Shown: positions 42,254-51,042 of the stretch, one piece after another | How the letters are laid out: every line of letters starts with the position of its first letter | Numbering within the stretch: the first letter of the stretch is position 1 | From: Nesterenkonia xinjiangensis | Lineage (GTDB): Bacteria > Actinomycetota > Actinomycetes > Actinomycetales > Micrococcaceae | Assembly (NCBI RefSeq): GCF_013410745.1 | Contig: NZ_JACCFY010000001.1 | Location: 2,542,001-2,606,000 of the forward strand | Direction of reading: 5' to 3' | Length of the DNA stretch: 64,000 nt | Translations under genes and position numbers: made by a program | Notes under the pieces: model-generated | Seen by the model: only the letters and a program-made list of their open reading frames with translations | What the model was told of the DNA's origin: nothing | The model's database searches: none

Positions 42254-42270
42254 TTCTACAGAATGTAGAA
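42254..42270. promoter_or_regulatory. Palindromic site upstream of hemQ
   Basis: TTCTACA GAA TGTAGAA is a perfect 7-bp dyad with a 3-nt centre, sharing TTCTAC/GTAGAA arms with the hemA-hemE operator. It lies about 33 nt upstream of a TAGGCT -10 box (42303-42308) in the 115-nt hemY-hemQ gap. The site would sit near position -45 to -60 of an internal hemQ promoter. Confidence 0.55.
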
Positions 42271-42337
42271 GGACGATCCGGCGCCGTGTCATTCCCTCCC
42301 GCTAGGCTGGGACGGCGTCGAGAAGCAGGAGGAATGC

Positions 42338-43081
42338 ATGAGCTACGGTCGCAACGCCCAGAGGACCCCGGAAGAGGTCAACGCCTCGGGACGGGACTGG
42401 TACACCCTGTACACCGTCTTCGCCCGCGCGGACAGCTCCGAGGGGGTCGTTCGCGGCCCGCAGGCCAGCCCTGAGGAGATCGCGCCGCTGGCCGAGGAAT
42501 TCGACGCCGTCGTCGCCGGCCTGGACCAGGACGAGGTCATCCTCCGCGGGGTCTATGACGTCTCCGGCATGCGTGCCGAGGCCGATGTCATGACCTGGCT
42601 GACCGGCCACTCCGCCGAGGCTCTGCAGGCTGCCCTGCGTCGGCTCCACCGCACCGCCCTGCTGGGCTCCTCGCGCATCGTGTTCTCGGCTCTGGGCGTG
42701 CACCGCACGGCCGAGTTCGCCCGCAGCCACGTGCCGGCCTTCGCCCGCGGCGTCGAGGCCGAGGACTGGCTGGTGGTCTACCCGTTCAACCGGTCCTATG
42801 ACTGGTACCTGATGGACCCGAAGAAGCGTGGGGCCCTGCTGCGTGAGCACGGCATGCTCGGCCAGGAGTTCCCCTCCGTCCTGGCCAACACCACCAGCGC
42901 CTTCGCCCTGAATGACTGGGAGTGGCTGCTCGCCCTGGAGTCACCCCAGCTGACCGACCTCGTGGACATGATGCGGCGTCTGCGGGAGTCCGAGACCCGA
43001 TACCACGTCCGGGACGAGACCCCGTTCTACACCGGACGCCGCCTCCCCACCACCACCGAGATCGCAGAGGTGCTGCGCTGA
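42338..43081 (+). CDS. hemQ: Coproheme decarboxylase (HemQ/ChdC)
   Basis: A 247-residue peroxide-dependent coproheme decarboxylase that performs the final step of the coproporphyrin pathway, making heme b. The chlorite-dismutase-like fold is indicated by DWYTLYTVFARAD, VILRGVYDVSGMRAEADVMTWL (region) and VVYPFNRSYDWYLM followed by KRGALLREHGMLGQEF; the tyrosine in the YPF motif is the likely catalytic radical site. The ATG has an AGGAGG ribosome site (42328-42333). It has its own promoter region with a palindrome related to the hemA-hemE operator. hemH starts 1 nt after its stop. Confidence 0.93.
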   Translation: MSYGRNAQRTPEEVNASGRDWYTLYTVFARADSSEGVVRGPQASPEEIAPLAEEFDAVVAGLDQDEVILRGVYDVSGMRAEADVMTWLTGHSAEALQAALRRLHRTALLGSSRIVFSALGVHRTAEFARSHVPAFARGVEAEDWLVVYPFNRSYDWYLMDPKKRGALLREHGMLGQEFPSVLANTTSAFALNDWEWLLALESPQLTDLVDMMRRLRESETRYHVRDETPFYTGRRLPTTTEIAEVLR

Positions 43082-43082
43082 C

Positions 43083-44321
43083 ATGAGCTCCCCGACGAAT
43101 GACGCCGGCTTCGACCCCCGCCGGGGCTATGATGCCGAGGGCGTCATGGCCCCCAAACAGTACGACGCCGTCCTGCTCGCCTCCTTCGGGGGGCCGGAGG
43201 GGCAGGATGACGTGATCCCGTTCCTGCGCAACGTGACCCGAGGGCGGGGGATCCCGGACGAGCGCCTCGAAGAGGTCGCCACGCACTACCGGGCCAACGG
43301 CGGCGTGAGCCCGATCAATGCGCAGAACCGTGCGCTGAAGGCGGCGCTGGAGGCCGAGCTCGCCGCGCGCGAGATCGACCTGCCCGTGTACTGGGGCAAC
43401 CGGAACTGGGCGCCCTACGTGCCTGAGACCCTCCAGGAGATCCACGACGCCGGGCACCGTCGGGTGCTGACCGTGACCACCTCGGCCTACTCCTGCTACT
43501 CCTCCTGCCGCCAGTACCGCGAGGACCTCGGCGTGGCGCTGCGCGAGACCGGGCTGGAGGGCCGCCTCGAGGTGGACAAGATCCGCCAGTACTTCGACCA
43601 CCCCGGCTTCGTGAAGGCCTTCCTGCCGGGCCTGCAGGCTGGGCTGGCGCAGATGCGGGAGGCCGCGGGCCAGGACGGCAAGGTCCATGTGCTCTTCGCC
43701 ACCCACTCGATCCCGAACTCCGACGCCGCCGCGGCCGGTCCGCGTCCGCTGGCCGCCGAGCTGGTCGAGCAGACCGGCGCCGCAGCGGGGGAGGCCAACG
43801 GCGCCGACGTGTACTCCGCCCAGCACCTGGCGGTGGCCGAGCTGCTGATGGCGATGGCACCCGAGGCCGAGGGCGTCGACTGGTCCCTGGTGTACCAGTC
43901 CCGGTCGGGCCCGCCCTCGGTGCCTTGGCTGGAGCCTGACATCAATGACGCCATGGAGACCCTCGCCAAGGAGCAGGGCGTCACCGCCGTCGTCGTGGTT
44001 CCGCTGGGCTTCGTCTCAGACCACATGGAGGTCCTCTGGGACCTCGACACGGAGGCCAAGGAGACCGCGGAGGAGCTGGGCCTGGACTTCGTCCGGACTC
44101 CGACCCCGGGCACTCACCAGGAGTTCGTGGGCGGACTCGTGGACCTGATCGGCGAGCGGCTCGCCCAGGCGGAGGACCGCCCTGTCCGGGAGGGCCTGAC
44201 GGACTTCGGACCCTGGTACGACGTCTGCCGGCCCAACTGCTGCGTGAAGGTCATGCTGGACGGTACGGAGAAACCCACGGTGGCCGCGGTGGACTCCGAG
44301 GTCGGAGTGCCGCAGGCCTGA
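43083..44321 (+). CDS. hemH: Coproporphyrin ferrochelatase
   Basis: A 412-residue ferrochelatase (CpfC) that inserts Fe(II) into coproporphyrin III. Core motifs are LLASFGGPEGQDDVIPFL, the metal-site FATHSIP histidine, and VVVPLGFVSDHMEVLWDLD with the acidic residue facing it. Cysteines in CYSSC and a C-terminal CRPNCC motif match the [2Fe-2S] cluster seen in actinobacterial ferrochelatases. The first 20 residues are a variable extension. It is tightly linked to hemQ (1-nt gap) and overlaps hemC by 1 nt (TGATG). Confidence 0.93.
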   Translation: MSSPTNDAGFDPRRGYDAEGVMAPKQYDAVLLASFGGPEGQDDVIPFLRNVTRGRGIPDERLEEVATHYRANGGVSPINAQNRALKAALEAELAAREIDLPVYWGNRNWAPYVPETLQEIHDAGHRRVLTVTTSAYSCYSSCRQYREDLGVALRETGLEGRLEVDKIRQYFDHPGFVKAFLPGLQAGLAQMREAAGQDGKVHVLFATHSIPNSDAAAAGPRPLAAELVEQTGAAAGEANGADVYSAQHLAVAELLMAMAPEAEGVDWSLVYQSRSGPPSVPWLEPDINDAMETLAKEQGVTAVVVVPLGFVSDHMEVLWDLDTEAKETAEELGLDFVRTPTPGTHQEFVGGLVDLIGERLAQAEDRPVREGLTDFGPWYDVCRPNCCVKVMLDGTEKPTVAAVDSEVGVPQA

Positions 44322-45340
44322 TGGTGGACTCCCGCATGTTCCGCGTCGGCACGCGCGGCAGCCGGCTCGCGCTGACCCAGACCACCCTCGTGGCCGAGGC
44401 GCTCACGGCGGCCTCGGGGATGAGCCATGAGCTGATCACCGTGCGCACCGACGGCGACATCCTCACTGGTCCGCTCGCACAGATGGGCGGCACCGGCGTC
44501 TTCGCCTCCGCCCTCCGGCAGGCGCTGTTCGACCGCACCTGCGACGTCGCGGTCCACTCTCTGAAGGACCTGCCGGCCAAGGATCTCGACGGGTTGAGCA
44601 TCGCCGCGGTCCCGGTGCGCGAGGACGTCCGTGACGCCCTGTGCTCCGCCGGGGATGTGCCGCTGGCCGACCTTCGGGACGGTGCCACCGTGGGCACAGG
44701 ATCCCCGCGGCGCGCTGCCCAGCTGCTCGCGGCGAGACCTGATCTGCGGGTCGTGGACATCCGCGGCAATGTCGGCACCCGCCTGGCCCGGGTGAAGGGT
44801 CGGGAGGACGCCGCCGAGGTCTCCACCCAGGCGCCCGACGCCGCCCGCGGAGACCTGGACGCCGTCGTGCTGGCCGGCGCCGGGTTGCGCCGGCTGGGAC
44901 TGGAGCATCACATCTCCGAGCTGCTGGAGCCGGGCATCATGCTGCCTGCTCCCGGGCAGGGATCCCTGGCGGTGGAGGTCCGCGCCGAGGATGTCGTCGC
45001 CGGTGCTCCGTTGGCCCCAGCCCTCAGCGCGTACGACGACGTCGCCGCCCGCCTGGAGACCACCGCCGAGCGGGCCCTGCTGGCGCGGCTCAACGCCGGC
45101 TGCTCGGCCCCGATCGGCGGACTCGCGAGGTTCTCGGAGGACACCGACGGCCCGGCGGTGCTGCAGCTGGACTCCATGGTCTGTGCCCCGGACGGCTCGG
45201 CCGTCCAGCGCGCGCGGGCCGAGGTGTCCTTCAGCCGCAGCGCAGAGTCTCTGCAGGCGGCCGTCGAGCTGGGCACCCGAGTGGCGGAGCAGCTGCTCGC
45301 CGAGGACACCGGGCTGCTGGCCCACGTCATCGACACCTGA
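44321..45340 (+). CDS. hemC: Hydroxymethylbilane synthase (porphobilinogen deaminase)
   Basis: A 339-residue enzyme that joins four porphobilinogens into hydroxymethylbilane. It begins FRVGTRGSRLALTQT, has the HSLKDLPA active-site segment and GSPRRAAQLLAARPDL, and carries the dipyrromethane-cofactor cysteine in LNAGCSAPIGG. The start shares a base with the hemH stop. A compact hairpin follows 18 nt after the stop, suggesting at least partial transcription termination before the ABC exporter genes. Confidence 0.95.
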   Translation: MVDSRMFRVGTRGSRLALTQTTLVAEALTAASGMSHELITVRTDGDILTGPLAQMGGTGVFASALRQALFDRTCDVAVHSLKDLPAKDLDGLSIAAVPVREDVRDALCSAGDVPLADLRDGATVGTGSPRRAAQLLAARPDLRVVDIRGNVGTRLARVKGREDAAEVSTQAPDAARGDLDAVVLAGAGLRRLGLEHHISELLEPGIMLPAPGQGSLAVEVRAEDVVAGAPLAPALSAYDDVAARLETTAERALLARLNAGCSAPIGGLARFSEDTDGPAVLQLDSMVCAPDGSAVQRARAEVSFSRSAESLQAAVELGTRVAEQLLAEDTGLLAHVIDT

Positions 45341-45358
45341 CCCCCCCCCACGGTGGAG

Positions 45359-45382
45359 GGCCTCATCCTGCGGGATGAGGCC
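45359..45382 (+). terminator. Hairpin terminator after hemC
   Basis: GGCCTCATCC (45359-45368) pairs perfectly with GGATGAGGCC (45373-45382) around a 4-nt loop, 18 nt after the hemC stop. It is a classical short stem-loop without a T-tract. A C-run precedes it. Confidence 0.65.
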
Positions 45383-45437
45383 GGGTTCAGCCTGTGCTCC
45401 GATGCGCCCGGGGCCTCCGGCGGACGATGCTGGAGGC

Positions 45438-46151
45438 ATGATCACCACCGCCCCGCCTGTGCTGCAGGCGCATTCGCTCTCGAAGACCTATGACTCCGCC
45501 CACGCGCTCGTCGACGCCGGGCTGACCGTCCACCCCGGAGAATCGGTGGCCATCATGGGCCCCTCCGGCTCTGGGAAGACCACGCTGATGCATGTGCTCT
45601 CCGGCATCATCCAGTCGGACACCGGCGACGTCGTCTTCACCCCCGCACCGGGTCACGCGCCGGTGAACCTCGCCACCCGGACCTCCGAACAGCGGGCCCG
45701 GCTGCGTCGTGAGCACATCGGGTTCGTCTTCCAGGACGGCCTGCTGCTGCCGGAGCTGACCGCCCTGGAGAACGTGGCCGTCGCCCGCATGGTCGCCGGG
45801 GTACCGCGGGCCCAGGCCCAGCAGGAGGCCGCGGGCTGGCTGGGGGCCCTGGGGTTGGCTGGCTATGAGCAGCGGCGCCCGGGACAGCTCTCCGGCGGTC
45901 AGGCCCAGCGGGTCGCCATCGCCCGCGCGCAGGTGACCGGCCCCGCCGTCGTCTTCGCCGATGAGCCCACCGGTGCGCTGGACTCGGCGACCTCCGAGGC
46001 GGTGCTGGATGCGCTGTTGGGCTCCACTGTCTCCCGAGGTGCCCCGCTGGTGATGGTCACCCATGACGAGGCAGTCGCCGCACGCTGCTCCCGGCTGATC
46101 CGGCTTCAGGACGGACGGGTCGTCCATGACTCCGCAGGGGTGCACGCATGA
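45438..46151 (+). CDS. ABC transporter ATP-binding protein (LolD/MacB class) in the heme cluster
   Basis: A 237-residue ATPase of the exporter class that works with FtsX-like permeases. It has Walker A GPSGSGKTT, the insertion IGFVFQDGLLLPELTALENV, signature LSGGQAQRVAIARAQ, Walker B VVFADEPTGALDSATS and MVTHDEAVAARC. The start has a GGAGG ribosome site (45432-45436). It overlaps the permease gene by 4 nt. The pair sits between hemC and hemD, so a porphyrin or heme export role (as for HrtAB) is an attractive but unproven inference; antimicrobial peptide export or detoxification is an alternative. Confidence 0.88.
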   Translation: MITTAPPVLQAHSLSKTYDSAHALVDAGLTVHPGESVAIMGPSGSGKTTLMHVLSGIIQSDTGDVVFTPAPGHAPVNLATRTSEQRARLRREHIGFVFQDGLLLPELTALENVAVARMVAGVPRAQAQQEAAGWLGALGLAGYEQRRPGQLSGGQAQRVAIARAQVTGPAVVFADEPTGALDSATSEAVLDALLGSTVSRGAPLVMVTHDEAVAARCSRLIRLQDGRVVHDSAGVHA

Positions 46152-47449
46152 ACCGGCTGTTCCTCTCCCGTCTCCTCTCCCAGCGTCAGGTGTGGGGGCT
46201 GCCGGTGGCGGCGTTCGCGATCACCAGCGGCATCGCCTACATGGTGATCGGCGGTGCCGGGTGGTTCTTCCGGCTCGAGGGTGAGCTGGCCGGGCTGTAT
46301 CTGATGCTGGCTGCCATCGCGCTGGTGCTGCTGGCGGTGCCGATGGTGCTGCTCATGGCATCCTCCGCACGGCTGATGGCCCGACGGCGCGATGAGCGGC
46401 TCTCCAGCCTGCGGCTGCTCGGCGCCTCGAGCCGACAGCTGCGCGGACTGGCCCTGTCCGAGGCCGCGGTGCTGGCCGCCGTCGGCGTCGGGATGGGTGC
46501 GGTGGTCTACCTGGCGCTGATGCCGCTGGTGGGTCTGCTGCCCTTCGCCGGCTCCCGGATCGGGACCGAGGGCCTCTGGATGGGGCCGCTGGCGCTCGGG
46601 GCCACAGCGGCGGGGCTGCTGGCCGTGGCCGTGGCCAGTGCCGCGGCCGGGATGCGGCGCATCGAAATCACCCCGCTGGGGGTGCGCACCCGCACCCTGC
46701 CGGCCCGGGTCCATTGGATCCGGCTGCTGATCGCCGCCGTCGGCTTCGTGCTGGCCCAGGTGATCGCCCAGGTGGTCGGCGTCGGATCCATGGCGGTGCT
46801 GGTGGCCATGGTCCTGGCGATCATCGCCGTGCCCCTGGTGGCGGTGCATCTGCTCGGCCCCTGGGTGCTGAAGCTGGTGGCGCAGCTCCAGCTGCGCCGG
46901 GCACGCACCGCGGAACGGCTGATCGCCGCACGCAGCGTGCTGGAGTCGCCGCAGCAGATGTGGCAGCAGATCGGCGGGGTCGCGATCACCACGTATGTGG
47001 GGGTGATCGCCGGCGCGGGGATGGGCCTGGCGTCTCTGGGGATGACCGGGGCGGATGCCGAGGAGCTCGTGCTGCTGGGTGACATCCAGCGAGGCGTGCT
47101 GCTCACGCTGGGTGTCTCCTTCGTGATGACCGCCTGCGCGGTGGGCATCAGCCAGACCGCCCAGGTGCTGGATCGTCGGGACCTCTACTCCTCGCTGGCG
47201 AAGGTGGGCCTGGAGCTCTCGCAGCTCTCGGCGATCCGCCGGCTGGCGGTGATGCGTTCGCTGATCGCCGTGGTGGCCATCGCGGTGATCGCCGCCGCGC
47301 TGAGCGCTCTGCCGCTGCTGGGCGCGGCCGTGCTGCTGGCCCCGGCCTCCACGGCCACTGTGGCGGGCGTGCTGGTGGCCGGGGTGCTGGTGGTGCTGCT
47401 GGGCGTGCTGGCAAGTCGGCCGACGCTGCGCCGGGTCATCGCTGTCTGA
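46148..47449 (+). CDS. FtsX-like ABC permease in the heme cluster
   Basis: A 433-residue membrane protein with about eight to ten helices. Two FtsX-like halves are recognisable: RRRDERLSSLRLLGASSRQLRGLALSEA near residues 78-105, and DRRDLYSSLAKVGLELSQLSAIRRLAVMRSL near the C-terminus. This is the motif by which such permeases contact LolD-type ATPases. No large extracytoplasmic domain is present, unlike MacB. HrtB-type heme exporters are shorter (four helices, from memory), so this is a distant relative at most. It is coupled to the ATPase by ATGA. Substrate unknown. Confidence 0.82.
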   Translation: MNRLFLSRLLSQRQVWGLPVAAFAITSGIAYMVIGGAGWFFRLEGELAGLYLMLAAIALVLLAVPMVLLMASSARLMARRRDERLSSLRLLGASSRQLRGLALSEAAVLAAVGVGMGAVVYLALMPLVGLLPFAGSRIGTEGLWMGPLALGATAAGLLAVAVASAAAGMRRIEITPLGVRTRTLPARVHWIRLLIAAVGFVLAQVIAQVVGVGSMAVLVAMVLAIIAVPLVAVHLLGPWVLKLVAQLQLRRARTAERLIAARSVLESPQQMWQQIGGVAITTYVGVIAGAGMGLASLGMTGADAEELVLLGDIQRGVLLTLGVSFVMTACAVGISQTAQVLDRRDLYSSLAKVGLELSQLSAIRRLAVMRSLIAVVAIAVIAAALSALPLLGAAVLLAPASTATVAGVLVAGVLVVLLGVLASRPTLRRVIAV

Positions 47450-47534
47450 CGGCCACCATTCCCGCAGCACACGACGACGCCGGGAGCCGCCCCTCGGCGG
47501 CCCCCGGCGGTGAGCGCGTGGCAGACTGTGGGGC

Positions 47535-48350
47535 ATGCGCATCGTCCTCACCCGCTGGCCCCATCAGGCCGGCCGTCTGGAGGAAGGGCTGCGTGCGGCG
47601 GGGATCGACGTCGGCTTCCTCCCGCTCACCGAGCAACGGCTGCCCGCCGATCTCACCGTGCTGCGGGCCGCGGTGACTGATCTGGCCGAGGGTCGGTTCC
47701 AGTGGCTGCTGCTGACCAGCGCCACCACGGTCTGGGCGCTGCAGGAGGCCGGCTGGGACGGCGACGTGCCCGAGGGCACCCGCATCGGGGTGACCGGCCC
47801 CGGGACCGCACAGGCGCTCCCGAGTGCCGCGCCGCAGGCCTGGATGCCTCACAGGGAGGCCAGCGCGGCGGGGATCCTCGCCGAGCTGCCCGCACCGCGC
47901 CCGGGGGAGCAGGTCCTGCTGCCGCAGTCCGCCCAGGCTCGGCCCCAGCTGGTCAACGGCCTGCGGTCCGCCGGATGGGAGGTCACCCAGGTGACCGCCT
48001 ACGAGACCGTGGACCGGGTCCGTGAGGGCACCCTGCCGCCGTCGGGAGCCGACGACCGGTGTGCCGGCGTCGTCGGCCCCGCGGAGCTGGCCGGAGCCGA
48101 GGCCGTGCTGATCACCAGCTCCACAGCCGCTCGTGCCTGGGCTCGTCTCACGCTGCCTGGTGAGTCCGACACCCCCGCGCTGCTGGCGATCGGCAGACCC
48201 ACCGCGCAGACGCTGGACGAGCTGCAACTCTCGGCCCGGATGCTGGAGGATGTCTCTGCGGCGGCCGTCCTCCGGGCGCTCGGCGTCGCCCCGGGCCCTG
48301 AGCACGCACGGCCCCGTCCGGTGGATCGCAGGCCGGGGACCGGTCACTAG
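47535..48350 (+). CDS. hemD: Uroporphyrinogen-III synthase
   Basis: A 271-residue enzyme that cyclises hydroxymethylbilane with inversion of ring D. The family is poorly conserved, but the two-domain pattern is clear: IVLTRWPHQAGRLEEGL at the start, QWLLLTSATTVWALQEAG, GVTGPGTAQAL, VLLPQSAQARPQLVNGLRSAGWEVTQVTAYETV (region) and EAVLITSSTAARAWARL, AIGRPTAQTL. It lies 85 nt after the ABC permease; a CAGACT box 7 nt before the ATG suggests a separate leaderless start. The location between hemC and hemB supports the assignment. Confidence 0.88.
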   Translation: MRIVLTRWPHQAGRLEEGLRAAGIDVGFLPLTEQRLPADLTVLRAAVTDLAEGRFQWLLLTSATTVWALQEAGWDGDVPEGTRIGVTGPGTAQALPSAAPQAWMPHREASAAGILAELPAPRPGEQVLLPQSAQARPQLVNGLRSAGWEVTQVTAYETVDRVREGTLPPSGADDRCAGVVGPAELAGAEAVLITSSTAARAWARLTLPGESDTPALLAIGRPTAQTLDELQLSARMLEDVSAAAVLRALGVAPGPEHARPRPVDRRPGTGH

Positions 48351-48515
48351 AATGGAGGCGGTGCCGGTGCCGCCACCGTGGTGCTCCGACCGCCCGGCGT
48401 CAGCCGCAGCCCCTGCGCCGCAGGGCCTGGACCGGCGCCGCACCTCGGCCGCGAAGACCCGTGCGCCGGAGCATCGTCTGCACGATCGCCGTCCCCGACA
48501 CTCTGGAGAGCCTGC

Positions 48516-49496
48516 GTGAGTTTCCCCGCCCGCCGTCCGCGACGCCTGCGCCGCACCCCCGCCCTGCGCCGACTGGTGGCCGAGACCCGGCTGCACCCGG
48601 CCGACCTGATCCTGCCGGTCTTCGTCCGGGAGGGTCTGGACGCGCCTGCTCCGATCAGCTCCATGCCCGGGGTGGTGCAGCACAGCGAGGCCTCCCTGCT
48701 GGAGGCCGCCGAGGAGGCCCGCGAGCTGGGGCTGGGCGGCATCATGCTCTTCGGCATCCCCGCCGTCCGAGACGCCGTCGGAACCGCCTCCCTGGATCCG
48801 GAGGGCATCCTGAACCGCAGCATCCGTGCGGTGAAGGCACGGGTGGGGGAGGACCTGCCGGTGATGAGCGACCTCTGCCTGGACGAGTTCACCGATCACG
48901 GCCACTGCGGAGTGCTCACCGCCGAGGGCGCGGTGGACAACGACGCCACCCTGGAGATCTACGCGCAGATGGGGGTGGCCCAGGCCGAGGCCGGTGCCGA
49001 CGTCGTCGCGCCCTCCGGGATGATGGACGGCCAGGTCGCGGTGATCCGTCAGGCGCTCGACGAGGCCGGGCACCAGGAGGTGCCGATCCTCGCGTACTCG
49101 GCGAAGTACGCCTCGGCGTTCTACGGTCCTTTCCGTGAGGCCGTGGACTCCCAGCTCAGCGGGGACCGGCGCACCTACCAGATGGACGCCCCGAACCGCA
49201 CCGAGGCGCTGCGCGAGGCCGAGATGGACATCACCGAGGGTGCGGACATGATCATGGTCAAGCCCGCCACCGCCTATCTGGACATCCTGGCCGACGTCGC
49301 CGCGTTCAGCGACGTCCCCGTGGCCGCCTACCAGGTCAGCGGCGAGTACGCGATGATCGAGGCCGCCGCCGCCCAGGGCTGGGTGGATCGCCGAGGCGTC
49401 ATCCTCGAGTCCATCACCGCGATCCGCCGCGCCGGAGCGACGAACGTGCTGACCTATCACGCCGCCGAGATCGCCGGCTGGCTGCACGAGGGCTGA
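48516..49496 (+). CDS. hemB: Delta-aminolevulinic acid dehydratase (porphobilinogen synthase)
   Basis: A 326-residue enzyme that condenses two 5-aminolevulinates to porphobilinogen. The two active-site lysines are in [14 protein letters not shown] and [11 protein letters not shown]. The metal region reads [14 protein letters not shown]: two of the three zinc-site cysteines are present and the middle one is Asp, so it is not a classical three-Cys zinc enzyme. The GTG at 48516 is supported by GGAGAG (48505-48510); an upstream ATG at 48378 would add 46 non-homologous residues. The 165-nt hemD-hemB gap holds no recognisable gene. Confidence 0.93.
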   Translation: MSFPARRPRRLRRTPALRRLVAETRLHPADLILPVFVREGLDAPAPISSMPGVVQHSEASLLEAAEEARELGLGGIMLFGIPAVRDAVGTASLDPEGILNRSIRAVKARVGEDLPVMSDLCLDEFTDHGHCGVLTAEGAVDNDATLEIYAQMGVAQAEAGADVVAPSGMMDGQVAVIRQALDEAGHQEVPILAYSAKYASAFYGPFREAVDSQLSGDRRTYQMDAPNRTEALREAEMDITEGADMIMVKPATAYLDILADVAAFSDVPVAAYQVSGEYAMIEAAAAQGWVDRRGVILESITAIRRAGATNVLTYHAAEIAGWLHEG

Positions 49497-49587
49497 GGCC
49501 CGCGCCGCCGTCGTCGCGCCTGCGGCCCCGACCTTGCCGAACCCCCGATCTTTCGCAACCGTTGAACCCGTGATCCGAGAGGACCCT

Positions 49588-50916
49588 GTGACTGACCCGC
49601 AGACCACCAACCAGCAGCTCTTCGACTCGGCCCGTGACCTGATGCCTGGCGGGGTGAACTCCCCGGTGCGAGCGTTCGGCTCGGTCGGCGGCACCCCGGC
49701 GTTCATGGTCTCCGCGGAGGGCCCCCACCTCACCGACGCCGAGGGTACCCAGTACGTGGACCTCGTCGGCTCCTGGGGCCCGGCCCTGCTGGGCCACAAA
49801 CACCCTCGGGTCATCGAGGCCGTCCACGCCGCCGTCGACGCCGGCCTGGGCTTCGGCACCTCTCACCCCTCAGAGACCCGACTGGCCGAGCTGGTGCGCT
49901 CCCGAGTGCCCGGGGCGGAGATGATCCGCATGGTCTCCACCGGCACCGAAGCCACGATGACGGCGATCCGCCTGGCGCGCGGGGCCACCGGCCGCAACCT
50001 GGTGGTCAAGTTCGCCGGCTGCTACCACGGCCACTCCGACGGGCTGCTCGCCGCCGCCGGATCCGGGGTCGCCACTCTGGGGCTTCCAGGCTCCGCGGGC
50101 GTCACCGAGGCTCAGGCCTCGGAGACCATCGTCGTGGAATACAACGACCAGGAGGCCCTGGAGCAGGTCTTCGCCGAGCGGGGCAACGACGTCGCCGCCG
50201 TCATCACCGAGGCCACTCCGGCCAACATGGGCGTGGTGCCCCCGGCGGAGGGCTTCAACGCGTTCCTCCGGGAGATCACCGAGCGGCACGGTGCGCTGAT
50301 GATCTTCGACGAGGTCATGACCGGCTTCCGTATCACCGAGGCCGGCTACTGGGGCGCCTCCGGGCGCACCGAAGGCTGGACCCCGGACCTGTTCACCTTC
50401 GGGAAGGTCATCGGCGGCGGCCTGCCCACCGCGGCGGTGGCCGGGCGCCGCGACGTCATGGAGCACCTGGCGCCGACCGGGCCGGTGTACCACGCGGGCA
50501 CGCTGTCCGGGAACCCGGTGGCGATGGCCGCCGGAGTGGCCACCCTGGAGCACGCCACCTCGGAGGTCTACCAGCACATCGACCGGCAGGCCGAGGTCGT
50601 GGCCTCCGCCCTGGGCCAGGCGTTGGACGCCGCCGGGGTGGACCACTCGATCCAGAAGGTCGGCTCGCTGTTCTCGCTGGCCTTCGGCACCTCCGCCACC
50701 GGGGTGAAGGACTATGCCGCCGCCCAGGCGCAGGAGACCTTCCGGTACGGCCCGTTCTTCCACGCGATGCTTCAGGCCGGGGTGTACCTGCCGCCGAGCG
50801 TCTTCGAGGCCTGGTTCCTCTCCGCCGCGCATGACGACGGCGCCGTCCAGCGAATCGTCGACGCACTGCCGGCTGCGGCCGAGGCCGCGGCCGCTGCAGA
50901 GGCTCCCGCGGGCTGA
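49588..50916 (+). CDS. hemL: Glutamate-1-semialdehyde 2,1-aminomutase
   Basis: A 442-residue PLP enzyme that converts glutamate-1-semialdehyde into 5-aminolevulinate, acting right after HemA. It begins [25 protein letters not shown] and carries [39 protein letters not shown] and the PLP lysine in [11 protein letters not shown]. The C-terminus is Ala/Glu-rich. GTG 49588 is preferred because of GAGAGGA upstream; GTG 49570 has no ribosome site. It is the last heme gene in the window and ends at a long convergent hairpin. Confidence 0.94.
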   Translation: MTDPQTTNQQLFDSARDLMPGGVNSPVRAFGSVGGTPAFMVSAEGPHLTDAEGTQYVDLVGSWGPALLGHKHPRVIEAVHAAVDAGLGFGTSHPSETRLAELVRSRVPGAEMIRMVSTGTEATMTAIRLARGATGRNLVVKFAGCYHGHSDGLLAAAGSGVATLGLPGSAGVTEAQASETIVVEYNDQEALEQVFAERGNDVAAVITEATPANMGVVPPAEGFNAFLREITERHGALMIFDEVMTGFRITEAGYWGASGRTEGWTPDLFTFGKVIGGGLPTAAVAGRRDVMEHLAPTGPVYHAGTLSGNPVAMAAGVATLEHATSEVYQHIDRQAEVVASALGQALDAAGVDHSIQKVGSLFSLAFGTSATGVKDYAAAQAQETFRYGPFFHAMLQAGVYLPPSVFEAWFLSAAHDDGAVQRIVDALPAAAEAAAAAEAPAG

Positions 50917-50933
50917 GGCCCCAGATAGACCGA

Positions 50934-51005
50934 GTGGCCACGAATCACCGGATCTTCAGGGTGACACGCCGTGCGTGCCCCGGAGATGCCGTGATTCGTG
51001 GCCAC
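50934..51005. terminator. Inverted repeat between hemL and the sulfatase gene
   Basis: GTGGCCACGAATCAC (50934-50948) is perfectly complementary to 50991-51005, with a 42-nt loop that can itself form smaller stems. It lies between convergent stops and fits a bidirectional terminator. There is no T-tract. Confidence 0.65.
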
Positions 51006-51042
51006 CCGATATGTGTGAGCAGGCCTCAGGGCCTGGGCTGGC

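Noticed and set aside
48378-48515. N-terminal extension of HemB from an upstream ATG
   Set aside because: The extra 46 residues have no HemB similarity, and a GTG at 48516 has a well-placed GGAGAG site.
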